DNA of 64,000 nucleotides from Halichoerus grypus (Eukaryota > Chordata > Mammalia > Carnivora > Phocidae): the NCBI RefSeq assembly GCF_964656455.1, contig NC_135722.1, positions 89,585,313 to 89,649,312 on the forward strand, given 5' to 3'. The position numbers and the translations under genes are program-made. Numbering within the stretch: position 1 is the first letter of the stretch; every line of letters starts with the position of its first letter. The notes below the pieces were generated by a model, which was not told where the DNA came from, made no database searches, and was given only the letters and a program-made list of their open reading frames with translations. This document shows, piece by piece, positions 10,681 to 21,190 of this stretch.

Positions 10681-11962
10681 CAATGTGCTTCAAAGAGCAT
10701 GTGGCTCATGGCTTATCCTTGATGACCCAATGCAATTCCATCCGTATGATTATTTCCATGTAGCTGTTACTAGAATGGTGCCCCTCAGTCCCCCCAAAAT
10801 TGCCTTATCTTGCTCTTCTCATTTAGAAGTCCCCCAAATGCTGCTTTCAGCCCCTCGGAAGTGGGGTCAGGAAAATATCCCAGGGGAAGTGTGGAAGTTG
10901 GATTTGTTGAGTCCGGAGGAGATGCCATAGTGAGGTGTGAATGGGCTGAGCCCGGACGGGCCTCCCCCCGTCTTTACTTGGTCCAGGAGCCCAATGGGGT
11001 ACTAGCAAGGGATGCAGGGGCCCGTGAGAAAGATGATTTTTTTTAAACACGACTTCTAATCTCTGTAATTACTTCTGATCTATGTAATTACTGCCTCTGG
11101 GCCAAGGCACAAGAGAGGAGGAACCTTGTAGACCATCTTCTCTTTTTGTTTTCCTCTCCATCAGAGAGACCTTGAGGCCTCCCCAAGGTTTTAAAACAAA
11201 ATTACATTTTTTCCTACGGCAGGGCAGACTCAGCCTGCAGGAATGAGGCTGCGGCGGTCTCCCGGATTGCCAACTGGGGCTCTAGCAGAAGCAAGTGTGC
11301 AACGGGCCATTTTTCAAATGACACTAATTAATGTGGGATTATTGGAAAAGCAAATCTACTTCTGCTCCTTGACTAACACCTGCTGTGCTCCCCAGCGCCC
11401 CCGTCTGTCCAATGGGCTTTGGTAGGGACTTGTGCTGAGGCTGCCGTCTCAGGAAGGGGGTACATCACGTGATCCCCGGTATCCTTCCCAGGTCTGCCCC
11501 TGGGGCTAGTCTGTCACCTGAGAGCCTGGCTAAGGTTTCACCTGGTCTCATGAGAAGGAGGGTGTGATCAGCATGGAGGATGTGGGCAAAGAGGCTGTGT
11601 GTTCTCATGCAAGGACCCAGAAGACCCAAGTGTAAAGCCAGCTTGTCTTTCACTGGTCAGGCTACCTAACCTTAGCGTCCTTGACTGCTCTAATCCTGGG
11701 TATCGTCCACCCACCTCCCAAGCTTGTGCTGGGGAAGCACTATGGTAATGGATACTAACGAGCCTTCTACACCCCAAAGCCTTGCACAGTGTGATGCTCA
11801 GGATGGCCCTCAGAGACCCGGGAGGAGTGGAAAAGCCATCCAGTGCCACCATCATGGACAGTGTGAGTCTCAGTAGAGCAGAGAGGGGAAGAGTCTCTTG
11901 CTAGTGTGGCAGGGGGGTTCACCATGAATTTCTCTGGCAGTAGCTGTACAAGTGTGGTATTA
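10681..11962. other. Repeat-poor non-coding stretch
   Basis: No clear transposon. The part at 11040-11360 is AT-rich with two copies of GTAATTACT (near 11067 and 11087) and ACTAATTAATGTGGG, homeodomain-like motifs in single-copy-looking DNA. No exon can be supported. Confidence 0.4.
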
Positions 11963-12168
11963 GGAAGAGCTCAGCCCTCCCTTCTGACTATGAGGATGCT
12001 GTCCCTGTAGAGATCTTCCTAAGCCCTGCCCCTCTGAGATGCTGCCCTGAGGACCCCCATGCCCAGGGAAGAGCTCAGCCCTCCCTTCTGAGGGAGGATG
12101 CTGTCCCTGTAGAGATCTTCCTAAGCCCTGCCCCTCTGAGATGCTGCCCTGAGGACCCCCATGCCCAG
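11963..12168 (+). repeat. 104 bp tandem duplication, two copies
   Basis: 11963-12066 and 12067-12168 both run from GGAAGAGCTCAGCCCTCCC to CCCCCATGCCCAG. They are nearly identical; the only difference I see is near CTGACTATGAGG versus CTGAGGGAGG, with a 2 bp length change. The unit matches no transposon I know. A recent local duplication, or an assembly artefact. Confidence 0.96.
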
Positions 12169-13019
12169 GGAGCTCCAGTGGTCACGGACTGACTCTCCAC
12201 CAGTGGGTTGTCCCTTTCCTTTCCTACGTGAGGATGTCTTGCCTCCTCACTGCACAGAAAGATCTTCAAGACTCTATCTGCAATACACTTCTTGTCAGAG
12301 TTCCCTGGTGGCCGGTTGCCTGTGGTCTGGTGCCTATATGGGCTCACAAGCAGATATTGACTGATTGAGCTGAGTTCTCCCCAGTTGTCCCAATGCCTGG
12401 CTTTGTGAGGAGCCCCCCGACTTCTTTGTTTCATAAGACGGGCTCCTCTCTGGCTGCAGGAGCCTTGCCGAGACCGGGAGCTCCATCACCATAGGGCCAG
12501 GCTGGTGGGCCTAAGGGCCCCACACATATCCTCTTCTCCTGAAGAGAAGTGGCATCTTTCCCCAGATGCCCACACCCAGCAGGGAAAAAACCAGGACAAA
12601 GCTTTGCGGCACAGACTTGTGAAGAGCCTGTCATGAAAAGCCGCATCCTCAAGTCAGCAGAACTAGATTAGCATTCTTTTTATCATTAGCTATTATTCTC
12701 TTTATCTGTCCTGGCCTTGACTTCTGCATCTATAAAAGCAAGGGCCTGGACCGGGTGACCCTGCCGTCCCTCCCTCCTCTAAGATTCTAGAGCCCAGCTA
12801 GAGGGCAGGGGGGCAGCCAGGAATTATATGAAAGAGGCTTAAGCCCAGAGTCTGTTCCCACACGGGGAGGCTTCAGTTCTGGAGAGTTCTCCATCCTACC
12901 ACGCCCTTTCCTAACCACGGGCAAGAAGAGCGCAGGTGACAACTACTTGACGAGGGCCGAGCCTCTGGGTCTGAGGCTTTGTGTAGAAGGATCACACCAA
13001 CCTATGCCTTACACATCGG
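12169..13019. other. Non-coding sequence with a possible MIR fragment
   Basis: About 12700-12800 (CTTGACTTCTGCATCTATAAAAGCAAGGGCC) weakly resembles a plus-strand MIR 3' half. Nothing else is recognised. Confidence 0.35.
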
Positions 13020-13087
13020 CCTGCCCACAAACCCTGTGTTGTGTCGATGATACCTCAATAAACTGGTGAAATTTGAAAAAAAAAAAA
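13020..13087 (+). mobile_element. Short A-tailed retrotransposed 3' end, possibly L1
   Basis: GATACCTCAATAAACTGGTGAAATTTG followed by a run of 12 A resembles the TATCTCAATAAAGCTG end of L1M elements, with a polyadenylation signal just before the A tail. Too short to exclude a processed transcript end. Confidence 0.5.
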
Positions 13088-13269
13088 TATATGGCTTATC
13101 AGAGAACATCTACTTCCCTCCCACCACCTTTGCAATATCATTTTGCCATTTCTATATAGGAAAGAAAAGTAGTGGATTGTGCGGGACGCTTTGTCTATGT
13201 CCTGTTTTCTTGCTTTGTGAGGGCTCCAGAATAAACTGCATGTTATTCTTCAGGGGGAAAAGAACTTTA

Positions 13270-13400
13270 AGCCCTTTGATTTTAGAGTTGGCAGCTTGTA
13301 CGCAAATCCTGACTTTGCCTCTCATGAGCTGCGTGTGTGATTTGAGCCAGGTGATAATTGCCCCGATCCTCAGTGTACTCATCTGTAAAATGGGTAACAG
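13270..13400 (+). mobile_element. MIR SINE relic
   Basis: GCAAATCCTGACTTTGCCTC, GAGCTGCGTGTGTGATTTGAGCCAGGTGAT and CTCAGTGTACTCATCTGTAAAATGGG are in MIR order. Confidence 0.88.
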
Positions 13401-14019
13401 GTCTCCCTGTCAAACGGGATCGTGCTAAAGACGAAGTTATGCCCTCGTTGGTGCTCATGAGTGGTTCAGGGGGTAAAACAGGGGTCTGCATGGGAAAGTC
13501 ACACCCAGAGCCATGTTACGTTTCACCCTGTTTCTGAGTTCCAGCCTGTTTCTGTGAAATTTTTTAGGTCATTTTGTCTTAAATGGAAGAAATCTTCAAA
13601 ATGACTCTTCAGGATCCAACATTATGAGATGTGACATATTGGGGTCCATTGTTAGCAAGACTGGCTCCGATCTGATATCCCAGGGCTTCTTTGCCATTTT
13701 TTTTCCCCTAACAGCAGTTCTTACCCCATTCTTTCTACAGTAGGACCTTAAGCCCTGCCTCATCCCAGCCTTCCGAGCCATCCTGCCTCAGAGGTACCAG
13801 CTCCAGGCGGTGACCCCCAATTCCAGGAGAATACAAACAGTCTGATATCTTGGCATCTTCAAACTGTGTCATGCACCTTTCCTGAGATGGCAATTTCTTT
13901 TCTGTTGTTCTGCTGAATACATTTTTTTAAAAAAGATTCCCTTGGCCGCCGCCGCCTCGCTTTTCTTTGTGGTTAGGATGCAATGACTAGAACCTTGCAC
14001 GTACTTACAAGTCAATTCT
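13401..14019. other. Non-coding sequence, nothing recognised
   Basis: Contains a small GCCGCCGCC run near 13946. No gene or clear repeat. Confidence 0.4.
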
Positions 14020-14245
14020 CCTTTAATGATGATTTTACCCGCTCTGAAGCTTATCAGGAGGGTTCACGTACCCGGGGTCTCGGCTGGAAGCTTTCAGTGG
14101 GCCTCAGCAGCTGTCTATAGGCAGGACACCTGTTTTGAATGTCGTCAACGCAATGCTAATATGCAAAACGATTTGTGGTGCAGGAAACCGGAACCAACAG
14201 CAAAAGAAACTGTGTTTGGGATTATAAATCACTTCCCATCAGCCG
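14020..14245. promoter_or_regulatory. Candidate regulatory block with paired POU-like motifs
   Basis: Non-repetitive sequence with ATGCTAAT (14153-14160) directly followed by ATGCAAAA (14161-14168), two octamer-like half sites in tandem. A RUNX-like TGTGGT (14174-14179) and GGAAACCGGAA follow. Inferred only from motif density; no promoter or conservation evidence is available from a single sequence. Confidence 0.25.
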
Positions 14246-16559
14246 CTGAGCTTTCTTTGGGATTCAGAGGATGAGGCGCTGCGGACAGTGGGACCCTGTG
14301 ACATCCCCTTTCCTGATTTCTGTTCTCTGAAAGAAGGATCCAGAGGGACCTTGTTATATCTGGCAAAAAGGGATGAGAGGAGGTTACAGTGGAGGGGAGG
14401 CCTTTGGCAGAAGGAGGGAGCAAGGAAGAGGGCATTTATTAGGCAAAAGGCACCAGACACGTGCTTAGATCTGCTTCTACAGCTGTGGCCGGCAGCTTTT
14501 GCAGAGGTTCGCATAGAGTGTTCTGGACGGGCCGCTCTACATCTTACGAAGAAGAAAGGGCGCCATTAAGGTTCGTTAGAAACTAAAGTCTATAATCCCC
14601 ACATCCGACAACCTTCCACTTCAAAGAGTCACTTTTGTGACTTTGAATTAATCTACATCTAATCTACATTAGCCAAACAGGAGAGTGACAGGTCAGATCC
14701 GGCGAGTAACAGTGATAGCCTGGCTTATTCCAAATCTGAGCATCCTTGAAATATAGTCGGGGCATGGCTGCCTCAGTTGGCACAGCCGTGAAATGGGTAC
14801 AAACCATCTCCTGATGTGCCAGGCCTGGAGGGTTTCTCTCTAATGAGAACCATGCAGATTATCAGGGCCGAGCTCGCCTCCTCTCTTGTTCTCAGAAAGA
14901 ATCTGGGTGGGTATGGCAGAAAACAGTACCTGACCACAGGCCATAGCTCTCAAGACAACTGCCACCCTTTTATTGTCACTTAAACTGCATGCTCATCGTA
15001 CCTGAAAACAGGTTTAGGATTAGGCTGGAATTCTTCAGACCAAGCCATAGAGTTCACACTGAGTTTGGCAGCGCTGGTAACGGAGAACTTTCTAGAAAGT
15101 TGCAGAGGAGGTTTGGGTTTGGGGACCAGGGACTAATCCCCTGGGGATGACAGTGGGTAAGAGGGGCCATTTTCTATCTAGGATGTTCCTATCTTGAGGA
15201 TTACATTGAAAGTTGCTGTAGGATGTCAGCTCTGTGGGATAAACAAGCCTGGGGCATCTGCTCCATGGGGGACGCCAGGCAACCATCCGCCTTCAAAGAG
15301 TTTACACAGCCATAAAAAGCTAAATGAAAGCACAAGGTGGCATATCCCAAATGTAAGAGCCTTAAATGCTATAGGATTTCGAGGGAAGAAGAACTTATCA
15401 TAGTGTGGGCAAAGAGATGAGGAAACTCAATCTGGAGCATACAGAGCTGGCACGGAAGTCATGGAGAACATTCTGGGCCGAAAGAGTGGCTGGAGAAAAA
15501 GTGTGATGATAAATGAGCATCCAGGGCAGGGCCACAGGGGCGGCAGTCGGGGCCTGAGGGAGCAGCAGAGGTGGAGATGCAGAGCCCGGGGAGGGGTGAA
15601 GACCCTGCCCATAGGGAAGCCATCAGGGGCAGGTCAGCAGAAGGGTAGTGGAGTCCGAACACAACACAAAATGAAGACTCTCTGTACTGCTGGCCTCACT
15701 CCTGAGATGCGGGGGAGGTGGGAGCAGGTGGGGAACCCACCGAAAGTCCTACCAGCCCAGCATGCAGGTTCTGTTTTCACAGCTGCAAATAGTCTGTTTT
15801 CATCAACACTGGAGGGGCTGAGCTGGCAGCATGAGAACCCGCAGGTGTCCCCAAAGGGCCTCTCCAGCTCTGCTCCCTCCCAGGCTAACGCAGGCACGCA
15901 CTCCGGCACAGCTGGGTCTCCTCCACCTGAGAACAGTCGGCGTGTGCATGTCCCCTGGTCCCATTCTTGGTATCATCGTTTTCAAAGCTGCACTAGAGCT
16001 GTAGTCCCTCTGGCTTCTCTGGGAGAAAAGAGTTATTTACTTCCTGGGTTTATTAAAAATGCACCCATTACCTGAATGCCTCCAGGCAACAGTACAAAAA
16101 TATATTCTTAAAGGATGAGAATTCAATTAAGCAGAGATGCAGATGCACCTCCAGCAAGTAGGCCAATGGGGCTGTACCCCCGTCAGATGGATGGCAACCC
16201 GGATGTGAGACACCCTTAGTACGTGCAGGCTCCCCGAGCCTGGAGGGGAAGAGCCATGCAGATGTAAGGGTCCGCCGGGTGGTTTATCATCTTCTGCCTT
16301 TTCCCAGTCCAACCTGAGCCTTCTACAGTCTTCCCAGACAAGGCTTAGTGTCTGCGATAAGGCTGGGAAGGGGTGGGAGATCTCAGGTAGCCAAGGTAGA
16401 AACATCTAGGGCGGGGATTTGGAAACATATTGCTTGTCAGCTGCCTGTATATTACTTTAGTTTCATGCTCAGCCATGATGCTGAAACAGGTTTGGTGGTG
16501 AGGCTGTGGCCATCCCTGCCGACAACCTGAGAGGTAGGTAGTCATCCTTCTAAAAGTCA
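14246..16559. other. Non-coding stretch with a long but unsupported frame
   Basis: About 2.3 kb without a confidently recognised transposon. A 204-codon plus-strand frame spans 15461-16075. Its product is low-complexity, rich in Gly, Ser, Arg and Pro, with no domain, signal or membrane segment, and an overlapping minus-strand frame of similar quality exists. I treat it as chance. Confidence 0.4.
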
Positions 16560-17050
16560 AATATGATGATGTCCCTAAGAATCTCCGTAGGTCCCCATTG
16601 TGTTAGGGTCCCTCACATAGCATATGTAGTATTTTATGATCAGACTGCTGTCTGACTCCCCTCACCCCCCCACTCTCAGTTGCTCACAGCTATTTATGGA
16701 TCCTCAAACTACGCTCAGCTAGTCTGCACCTCCAGGTTATTGGAACTCTCACATCTCTCCCAAATACCTGGGATATGAATGTCATACTTCGGCAGCCAGA
16801 TGATTTCTCTTTGTCCTTCAAGTCAGTGGAGGCATCACATCCTCCTGTAAGCCCTCCTTGGTCTTCCCCTCCGGGATAGGTGCTCCTTCCCAAGTCCTGA
16901 AAAGCCCTCAACACACTATATTATAACCCTTTGCTTACTTGTCTGTCTCTCTGGCCTGAGTGTGAATTACTCAAAGAGAAGATTCATCTCAGGATGTCAC
17001 TCAACTTGTCATTCATCTCGGGATTCCCAGTGCCTAGTGCCTCAATGTAG
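16560..17050 (+). mobile_element. L2 LINE 3' relic
   Basis: Pyrimidine-rich L2 3' order: CCTCCTGTAAGCCCTCCTTGG, GTCTGTCTCTCTGGCCTGAGTGTGAATTACTCAAAG, and ATCTCGGGATTCCCAGTGCCTAGTGCC. The final tail is degraded. Confidence 0.65.
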
Positions 17051-17059
17051 AGCATCCAA

Positions 17060-17180
17060 GTTCAAATAGAGGCCTGCCTCTAACCCTCAAGTTCTCTAAG
17101 CCTGAGGCTCTCTTCTATGAAATGGAGACGATAATAGTATCTATCTCGTTAAAAAAAAAAATTGTGAGGACGAAGTAAGA
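17060..17180 (+). mobile_element. MIR SINE relic
   Basis: TCTCTAAGCCTGAGGCTCTC and CTATGAAATGGAGACGATAATAGTATCTATCTCG match the plus-strand MIR middle. Confidence 0.8.
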
Positions 17181-17264
17181 CACAATGGAGGACAACCCAC
17201 CTCCACATCTTGTGCCATCCATGACCAGTGCTGACAGGCAAAGGGAACAGAGCCATAGCATATG

Positions 17265-17385
17265 TCCTTAACTTTTTCAAAATAAGAGACCAAGGCTCAG
17301 GAAAGTGAATTTACTTGCCTAAAGTCACAAGGAAGGTAAGGAGGTGGCAGAACTGCAATTCAAACCTGGGCTTAGCTAACTTCCA
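17265..17385 (-). mobile_element. MIR SINE relic
   Basis: AGACCAAGGCTCAGGAAAGTGAATTTACTTGCC, TCACAAGGAAGG and GGCAGAACTGCAATTCAAACCTGGGC are the reverse MIR middle and tRNA-like part. Confidence 0.88.
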
Positions 17386-18639
17386 AGACCCTGCCCAAAC
17401 TTCCCACATCCCCATCCCCCCTGCCCCCAGGCTCTGCAGACCAGAGACACCATCAGTGTCTCTGCCCAGTTTCTGCCCGGTCTCTGCCCGGATGGCAAAC
17501 CCATTTCTCTGACAAGGGACATGCAGACTTCTGGATTCTTCTGACTGAAGAATTCACAGAACATTCTTCACCCTAATCATCTAGGGCAGTGACTCTGAGT
17601 AAGTTTGCTATAGACACATTTGTTTATATCTGGAAAGCATGATAGTTTAATGCAATGAGCAATGGACTGAGGTCAGCTGTTACCCAATGAAACAGTGTCA
17701 TCATATTTGTTCCTTTCTAATCCTTCCTTTCCCCACTGTAAAATAAAGATCTTGGAATAAATTACCATCTGGCTCTAATTGTCTGTGCTACATAAGTGAA
17801 ATAAAAGAGTTAATGCATCCCAAAGTCAAAATTGGCCTTGGGTTGCCCACTCTGGGATAATGCACTGCTTCCATCCTTGGGTTTGGATAATCAAAAACTG
17901 GCAGTACATTTCTGTTGTCCACCAAGGTGAGGTGAGCCACAGGAAGAAAACATTAATGCCAAACAAAGATCGTTCAAAGCCTCCCTGAGCTCCTTCAGTC
18001 TCCTGGGGAAAGGGAAGCAGGTGCAAGACCCAGGGCCTGCGCTATCTCCCAGCTCCCTGCTCGGAGGCCAGTCCATACCTGCCCCTCAGATCCAGGGAGG
18101 GGCTTTTCCTGGAAGAGAAGACACTTAAGAAAACTGACTCTCTCCCATCAGCTATACTGCAAGAGATTGACCAGCTGCTGGCCCAGCAGTTGCTACAAGA
18201 GACCATTCTCCACTGGGGATCGCAGCTGTGTTTACATTAACTGTCTAGGGTGACCTGCCTTCCCCAGAGGCTCCCTTGCATACTCAGCCCCGCGGCTCAG
18301 CTCAGAGAAGGCTTTGCTTTCAAGGAAAGGCGTGTGTTTACCATCCATGTGATCATGGAACAGGGAGCCTGAGACCTGCCTGGCTTTTGCTGCAGCTATA
18401 CAAATGGCTATCATAAACTTTTCTCTGTCTGGCCCATATCACCTAGAGCTGGTAGATAACCCTCCCTGCTTAACAAGTGGTTAGAGTGAGGGAGCAACCA
18501 TAAAGATGTCACCTCCACCATAGGCTGCCCTTTACTGAGCCAAAGAGAAAGCCCCAGGTCATGGCCACCGTCCCTGGAGCTGCATGCAGATGGTGCTCAG
18601 CTGGCTTCATTTACCATCATTTCATTGGCATTTACCCAA
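17386..18639. other. Non-coding sequence with a weak MIR near 17.7 kb
   Basis: CCTTTCCCCACTGTAAAATAAAGATCTTGG near 17725 suggests a degraded plus-strand MIR. The rest is unrecognised. Confidence 0.4.
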
Positions 18640-18690
18640 AATAGGGACCTACCTCATAGGTCTGTTGCAGGGGTAAAAGGAATTAATGCA

Positions 18691-18901
18691 GGAGCGCTTG
18701 GGTGGCTCAGTCAGTTAAACTTTCAACTCTTGATTTTGGCTCAGGTCATGATCTCAGGGTCGTGGGATCAAGCCCTGTGTCTGGATCCGTACTCAACATG
18801 GAGTCTGCTTGAGATTCTCTCTGTCCCTCTCCCTATGTCCCTCCCCCCACTCGTGCACTCTCTCTCTAAATAAATAAATAAAGAAATAAAATCTTTTTTA
18901 A
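18691..18901 (+). mobile_element. Can-SINE, first insertion at this site
   Basis: Head GGAGCGCTTGGGTGGCTCAG, then GGGATCAAGCCCTG, a CT-rich part, AAATAAATAAATAAAG and ATCTTTTTT. The 5' target copy is AAAAGGAATTAATGCA (18675-18690) and the 3' copy AAAAGGAATTAATACA (18902-18917), one mismatch. More diverged than its neighbour at 18923, consistent with being older. Confidence 0.95.
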
Positions 18902-18922
18902 AAAAGGAATTAATACATTCAG

Positions 18923-19140
18923 GGGCACCTGGGTGGCTCAGTCATTAATCGTCTGCCTTTGACTCAGGTCATGGTCCCGGGTCCTGGGATCGAGCCCCAC
19001 ATCGGACTCCCTACTCAGCGGGAAGCCTGTTTCTCCTTCTCCCACTCCCCCTGCTTGTGTTCCCTCTCTCGCTGTATCTCTCTCTGTCAAATAAATAAAT
19101 AAAATCTTTAAAAATAAATAAATAAAAATAAAAACAATAA
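18923..19140 (+). mobile_element. Can-SINE inserted into the 3' target copy of the previous SINE
   Basis: GGGCACCTGGGTGGCTCAG head, GGGATCGAGCCCC, CT-rich region and a long AAATAAATAAA tail. Its own 21 bp target duplication is at 18902-18922 and 19141-19161 and contains the earlier target. Three serial copies of the same site therefore flank two SINEs. Confidence 0.96.
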
Positions 19141-19229
19141 AAAAGGAATTAATACATTCAGAGCCCTTAAAACAATGTCTGGCACAGGGTATGCTCTATG
19201 CAAGTATTAATTCTTATTTTTATTCCTTC

Positions 19230-19345
19230 AGTCCAATGAATATTTAGGGAACACCTATGGGCCAGGTACCGAGCCAGGCACTGGAGATAGAAAGTGGGAA
19301 ATGAATACCTACTTCCTTCCTGCCCTCGAGACGCTTAAACTATAT
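19230..19345 (-). mobile_element. L2 3'-end relic
   Basis: CCAATGAATATTTAGGGAACACCTATGGGCCAGG and GAGCCAGGCACTGGAGATAGA are the reverse complement of the L2 tail. Confidence 0.8.
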
Positions 19346-19990
19346 GGGCAGCATCCACAGGCATCCTCGGAGACCTCCTCCAGAGCATAGAAACCTGCCC
19401 TATGGGGAGGGAAGAGCAGTCACTCAAATACCTGCTTTCCAAGGTCGTATGTGAGAAAAGTCACGCACACTGACCTCTGCCTTTGCAGACAGAGGAGGAT
19501 TCCCACCCTTTGTGCCCCCCTGGGGCTCTCCAAGGTACCAGTTGTCAAAGCTGGTCCGTTAGACTGAAATCCTATCCCATTTTGTCTAAACCCCATATTT
19601 ATTTACTGAAAAACTACCTTTCGTCAAGGCTTTCAGATTTCATTTCTTAGCAAATCCATTCTAGTTAGAATTAATTCCCAACCCAACCCTGTCAGCTGTC
19701 CTTTGTATATAAGAAACAAGCAAAATAATAATAATAATAGTAATAAACAGTGAGAAAATTTCCCAAGGCCAACTTCAATCATCTCATTTTTGGTACCACA
19801 TAAAACCTTATTGTTAGGTGATGATCTGATGTTAAATGGCCAGTCTACCTAGGACAGCTAAAATATCTCAGCCTGGTTCCTTCTCTGCAGATATGGCAAG
19901 TGGCCACTCAGTATCCTCAGTGGATAGGGGGTGGGGGTATCCAACTCTCTAAAACGCCAAGGACATATAGAGGAACATCTGGGATTCCTG
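19346..19990. other. Non-coding sequence, nothing recognised
   Basis: A short (AAT)n-like run lies near 19725-19745. No gene evidence. Confidence 0.4.
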
Positions 19991-20165
19991 TTAGGAATTA
20001 ATTTTAATTGATCCATTATTCAACAAATATTGACCACAAAGTATATACTAGACACCAGGTAAAAAGGACAAGAAACTCTTCATTCAAAGAGTTCACAACC
20101 CTATTGGAGACTCAAATATGAAAAAGTTACAATACAGATGGATGAGCCTGATGATAGAAATATGG
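19991..20165 (-). mobile_element. L2 3'-end relic
   Basis: CATTATTCAACAAATATTGACC, ACTAGACACCAGG and CAAAGAGTTCACAACCC fit a diverged reverse L2 tail. Confidence 0.7.
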
Positions 20166-20204
20166 GTACAGTGGTTCCTTACTGCAGAGTAATTTGTTAA
20201 AAAC

Positions 20205-20560
20205 GTTATTCCATTGCCAACAGGCTTTCCATCTTCAACAACTGTTCTCCTCTATCCTCTGGAAGTTCTTTGGATAAGCCTTCACCTGCCGCACCCTTCC
20301 CTCCCACTCCTGGTTGATATGGCAAATTCCTCTTCATCCTTTAAAACTTTCTTCAGACTATCACAAGCATTTTAAGCATTTCCTTCCCTATACTACTTCT
20401 CTAACATTTTTTCATATTTCTCTTTTTGCACATACTATCTTATATTCTTATTAATCATTTGCATATCCTTATTCTTTACTAGACCGTATGTTTCTTAAGG
20501 GCTTTAATACAGTGCCTAGCCTCTACTAGGTATTCTTAAATGTTCATTGAACTGAACTGT
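20205..20560 (+). mobile_element. L2 LINE 3' relic
   Basis: TTCCTCTTCATCCTTTAAAACTTTC, ACTAGACCGTATGTTTCTTAAGGGC and ACAGTGCCTAGCC, then GTATTCTTAAATGTTCATTGAACTGAA, in L2 order. Confidence 0.82.
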
Positions 20561-20569
20561 ATATAACAG

Positions 20570-20705
20570 TATAATGATATTACTACAATGACCACCATCA
20601 TAACTACTATTTTTGAGTATTTTTATGAATCAGGCATTATGATAAGTACTTACATACATTTGCTCAATTTTCCTCAAAACTACTTTGAAAGGAGAAAGTA
20701 TCATA
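20570..20705 (-). mobile_element. MIR SINE relic
   Basis: TTTTTATGAATCAGGCATTATGATAAGTACTTACATACATTTGCTCAATTTTCC matches the reverse MIR 3' half. Confidence 0.75.
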
Positions 20706-20784
20706 GATGGTTTCTCAAGTAAGTGATACCTAACACAGTTTATTGTATGATTTGTTACTTTTCCTTCATTCTTCATGTCTCTCA

Positions 20785-20789
<5 letters not shown>

Positions 20790-20822
<33 letters not shown>
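20790..20822 (+). repeat. (CA)n microsatellite
   Basis: About 16 uninterrupted CA units preceded by CTCACTCTCT. Likely polymorphic. Confidence 0.97.
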
Positions 20823-20824
<2 letters not shown>

Positions 20825-20939
20825 TCTGATAAGCCGTCTTTGAAACTCTTTTACTATTTTGGAGTTGATATCTGACTTAGAGATCTCATTTCTGTATTCC
20901 CATTGTACCCTTCATATGTCCATATAAACATGTATCAAG

Positions 20940-21083
20940 CTAGTACAACTATAAATTTGGTTGTTTGCTTCTTTCCTTAAACTATAAATTCTTTGAAGTC
21001 AGGCATGCCTCATTCATTTTTTTTTTTCCCAAATAAACATCATGGTGCTTAGTACACAGTAAGTGTTCAATGAGTATTTATGG
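20940..21083 (+). mobile_element. L2 3'-end relic
   Basis: ACTATAAATTCTTTGAAGTCAGGCATG, then GTGCTTAGTACACAGTAAGTGTTCAATGAGTATTTATGG is the L2 3' end. The GGAA tract begins immediately after, at the element's 3' terminus. Confidence 0.82.
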
Positions 21084-21190
21084 TAGAAGGAAGGAAGGAA
21101 GGAAGGAAGGAAGGAAGGAAGGAAGGAAGGAAGGAAGGAAGGAAGGAAAGAAGGAAAGAAGGGAGGGAGGGAGGAGGGAGGGAGGGAGGG
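21084..21190 (+). repeat. (GGAA)n/(GGGA)n polypurine tract
   Basis: About 65 bp of near-perfect AAGG repeats, then AAAGAAGG and about 35 bp of GGGA repeats. The change of unit midway shows two phases of growth. It starts at the end of an L2 copy. Confidence 0.97.

Larger units (their letters stand above)
18640..19215 (+). mobile_element. MIR relic split by two Can-SINEs
   Basis: The left part (18640-18690: GGGACCTACCTCATAGGTCTGTTGCAGGGG) and the right part (19141-19215: AATACATTCAGAGCCC, then ACAATGTCTGGCACAGGG) join into one plus-strand MIR when the two SINEs between them are removed. The MIR was the target for both later insertions. Confidence 0.82.

Noticed and set aside
13020..13087. Processed pseudogene 3' end
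   Set aside because: AATAAA and an A tail are present, but the sequence before them resembles an L1M end and is too short to identify a source gene.
15461..16075. 204-codon plus-strand open frame as a possible gene
   Set aside because: No domain, signal peptide or membrane segment; low-complexity Gly/Ser/Pro/Arg content; an overlapping minus-strand frame of similar quality; GC-rich context lengthens chance frames.
18691..19140. tRNA genes suggested by A-box and B-box-like motifs
   Set aside because: These are tRNA-derived SINE heads with CT-rich bodies, A tails and target duplications, not tRNA genes. Applies to all Can-SINEs here.
18675..19161. CRISPR-like regular direct repeats
   Set aside because: Three spaced copies of one motif are SINE target duplications in a mammalian genome.
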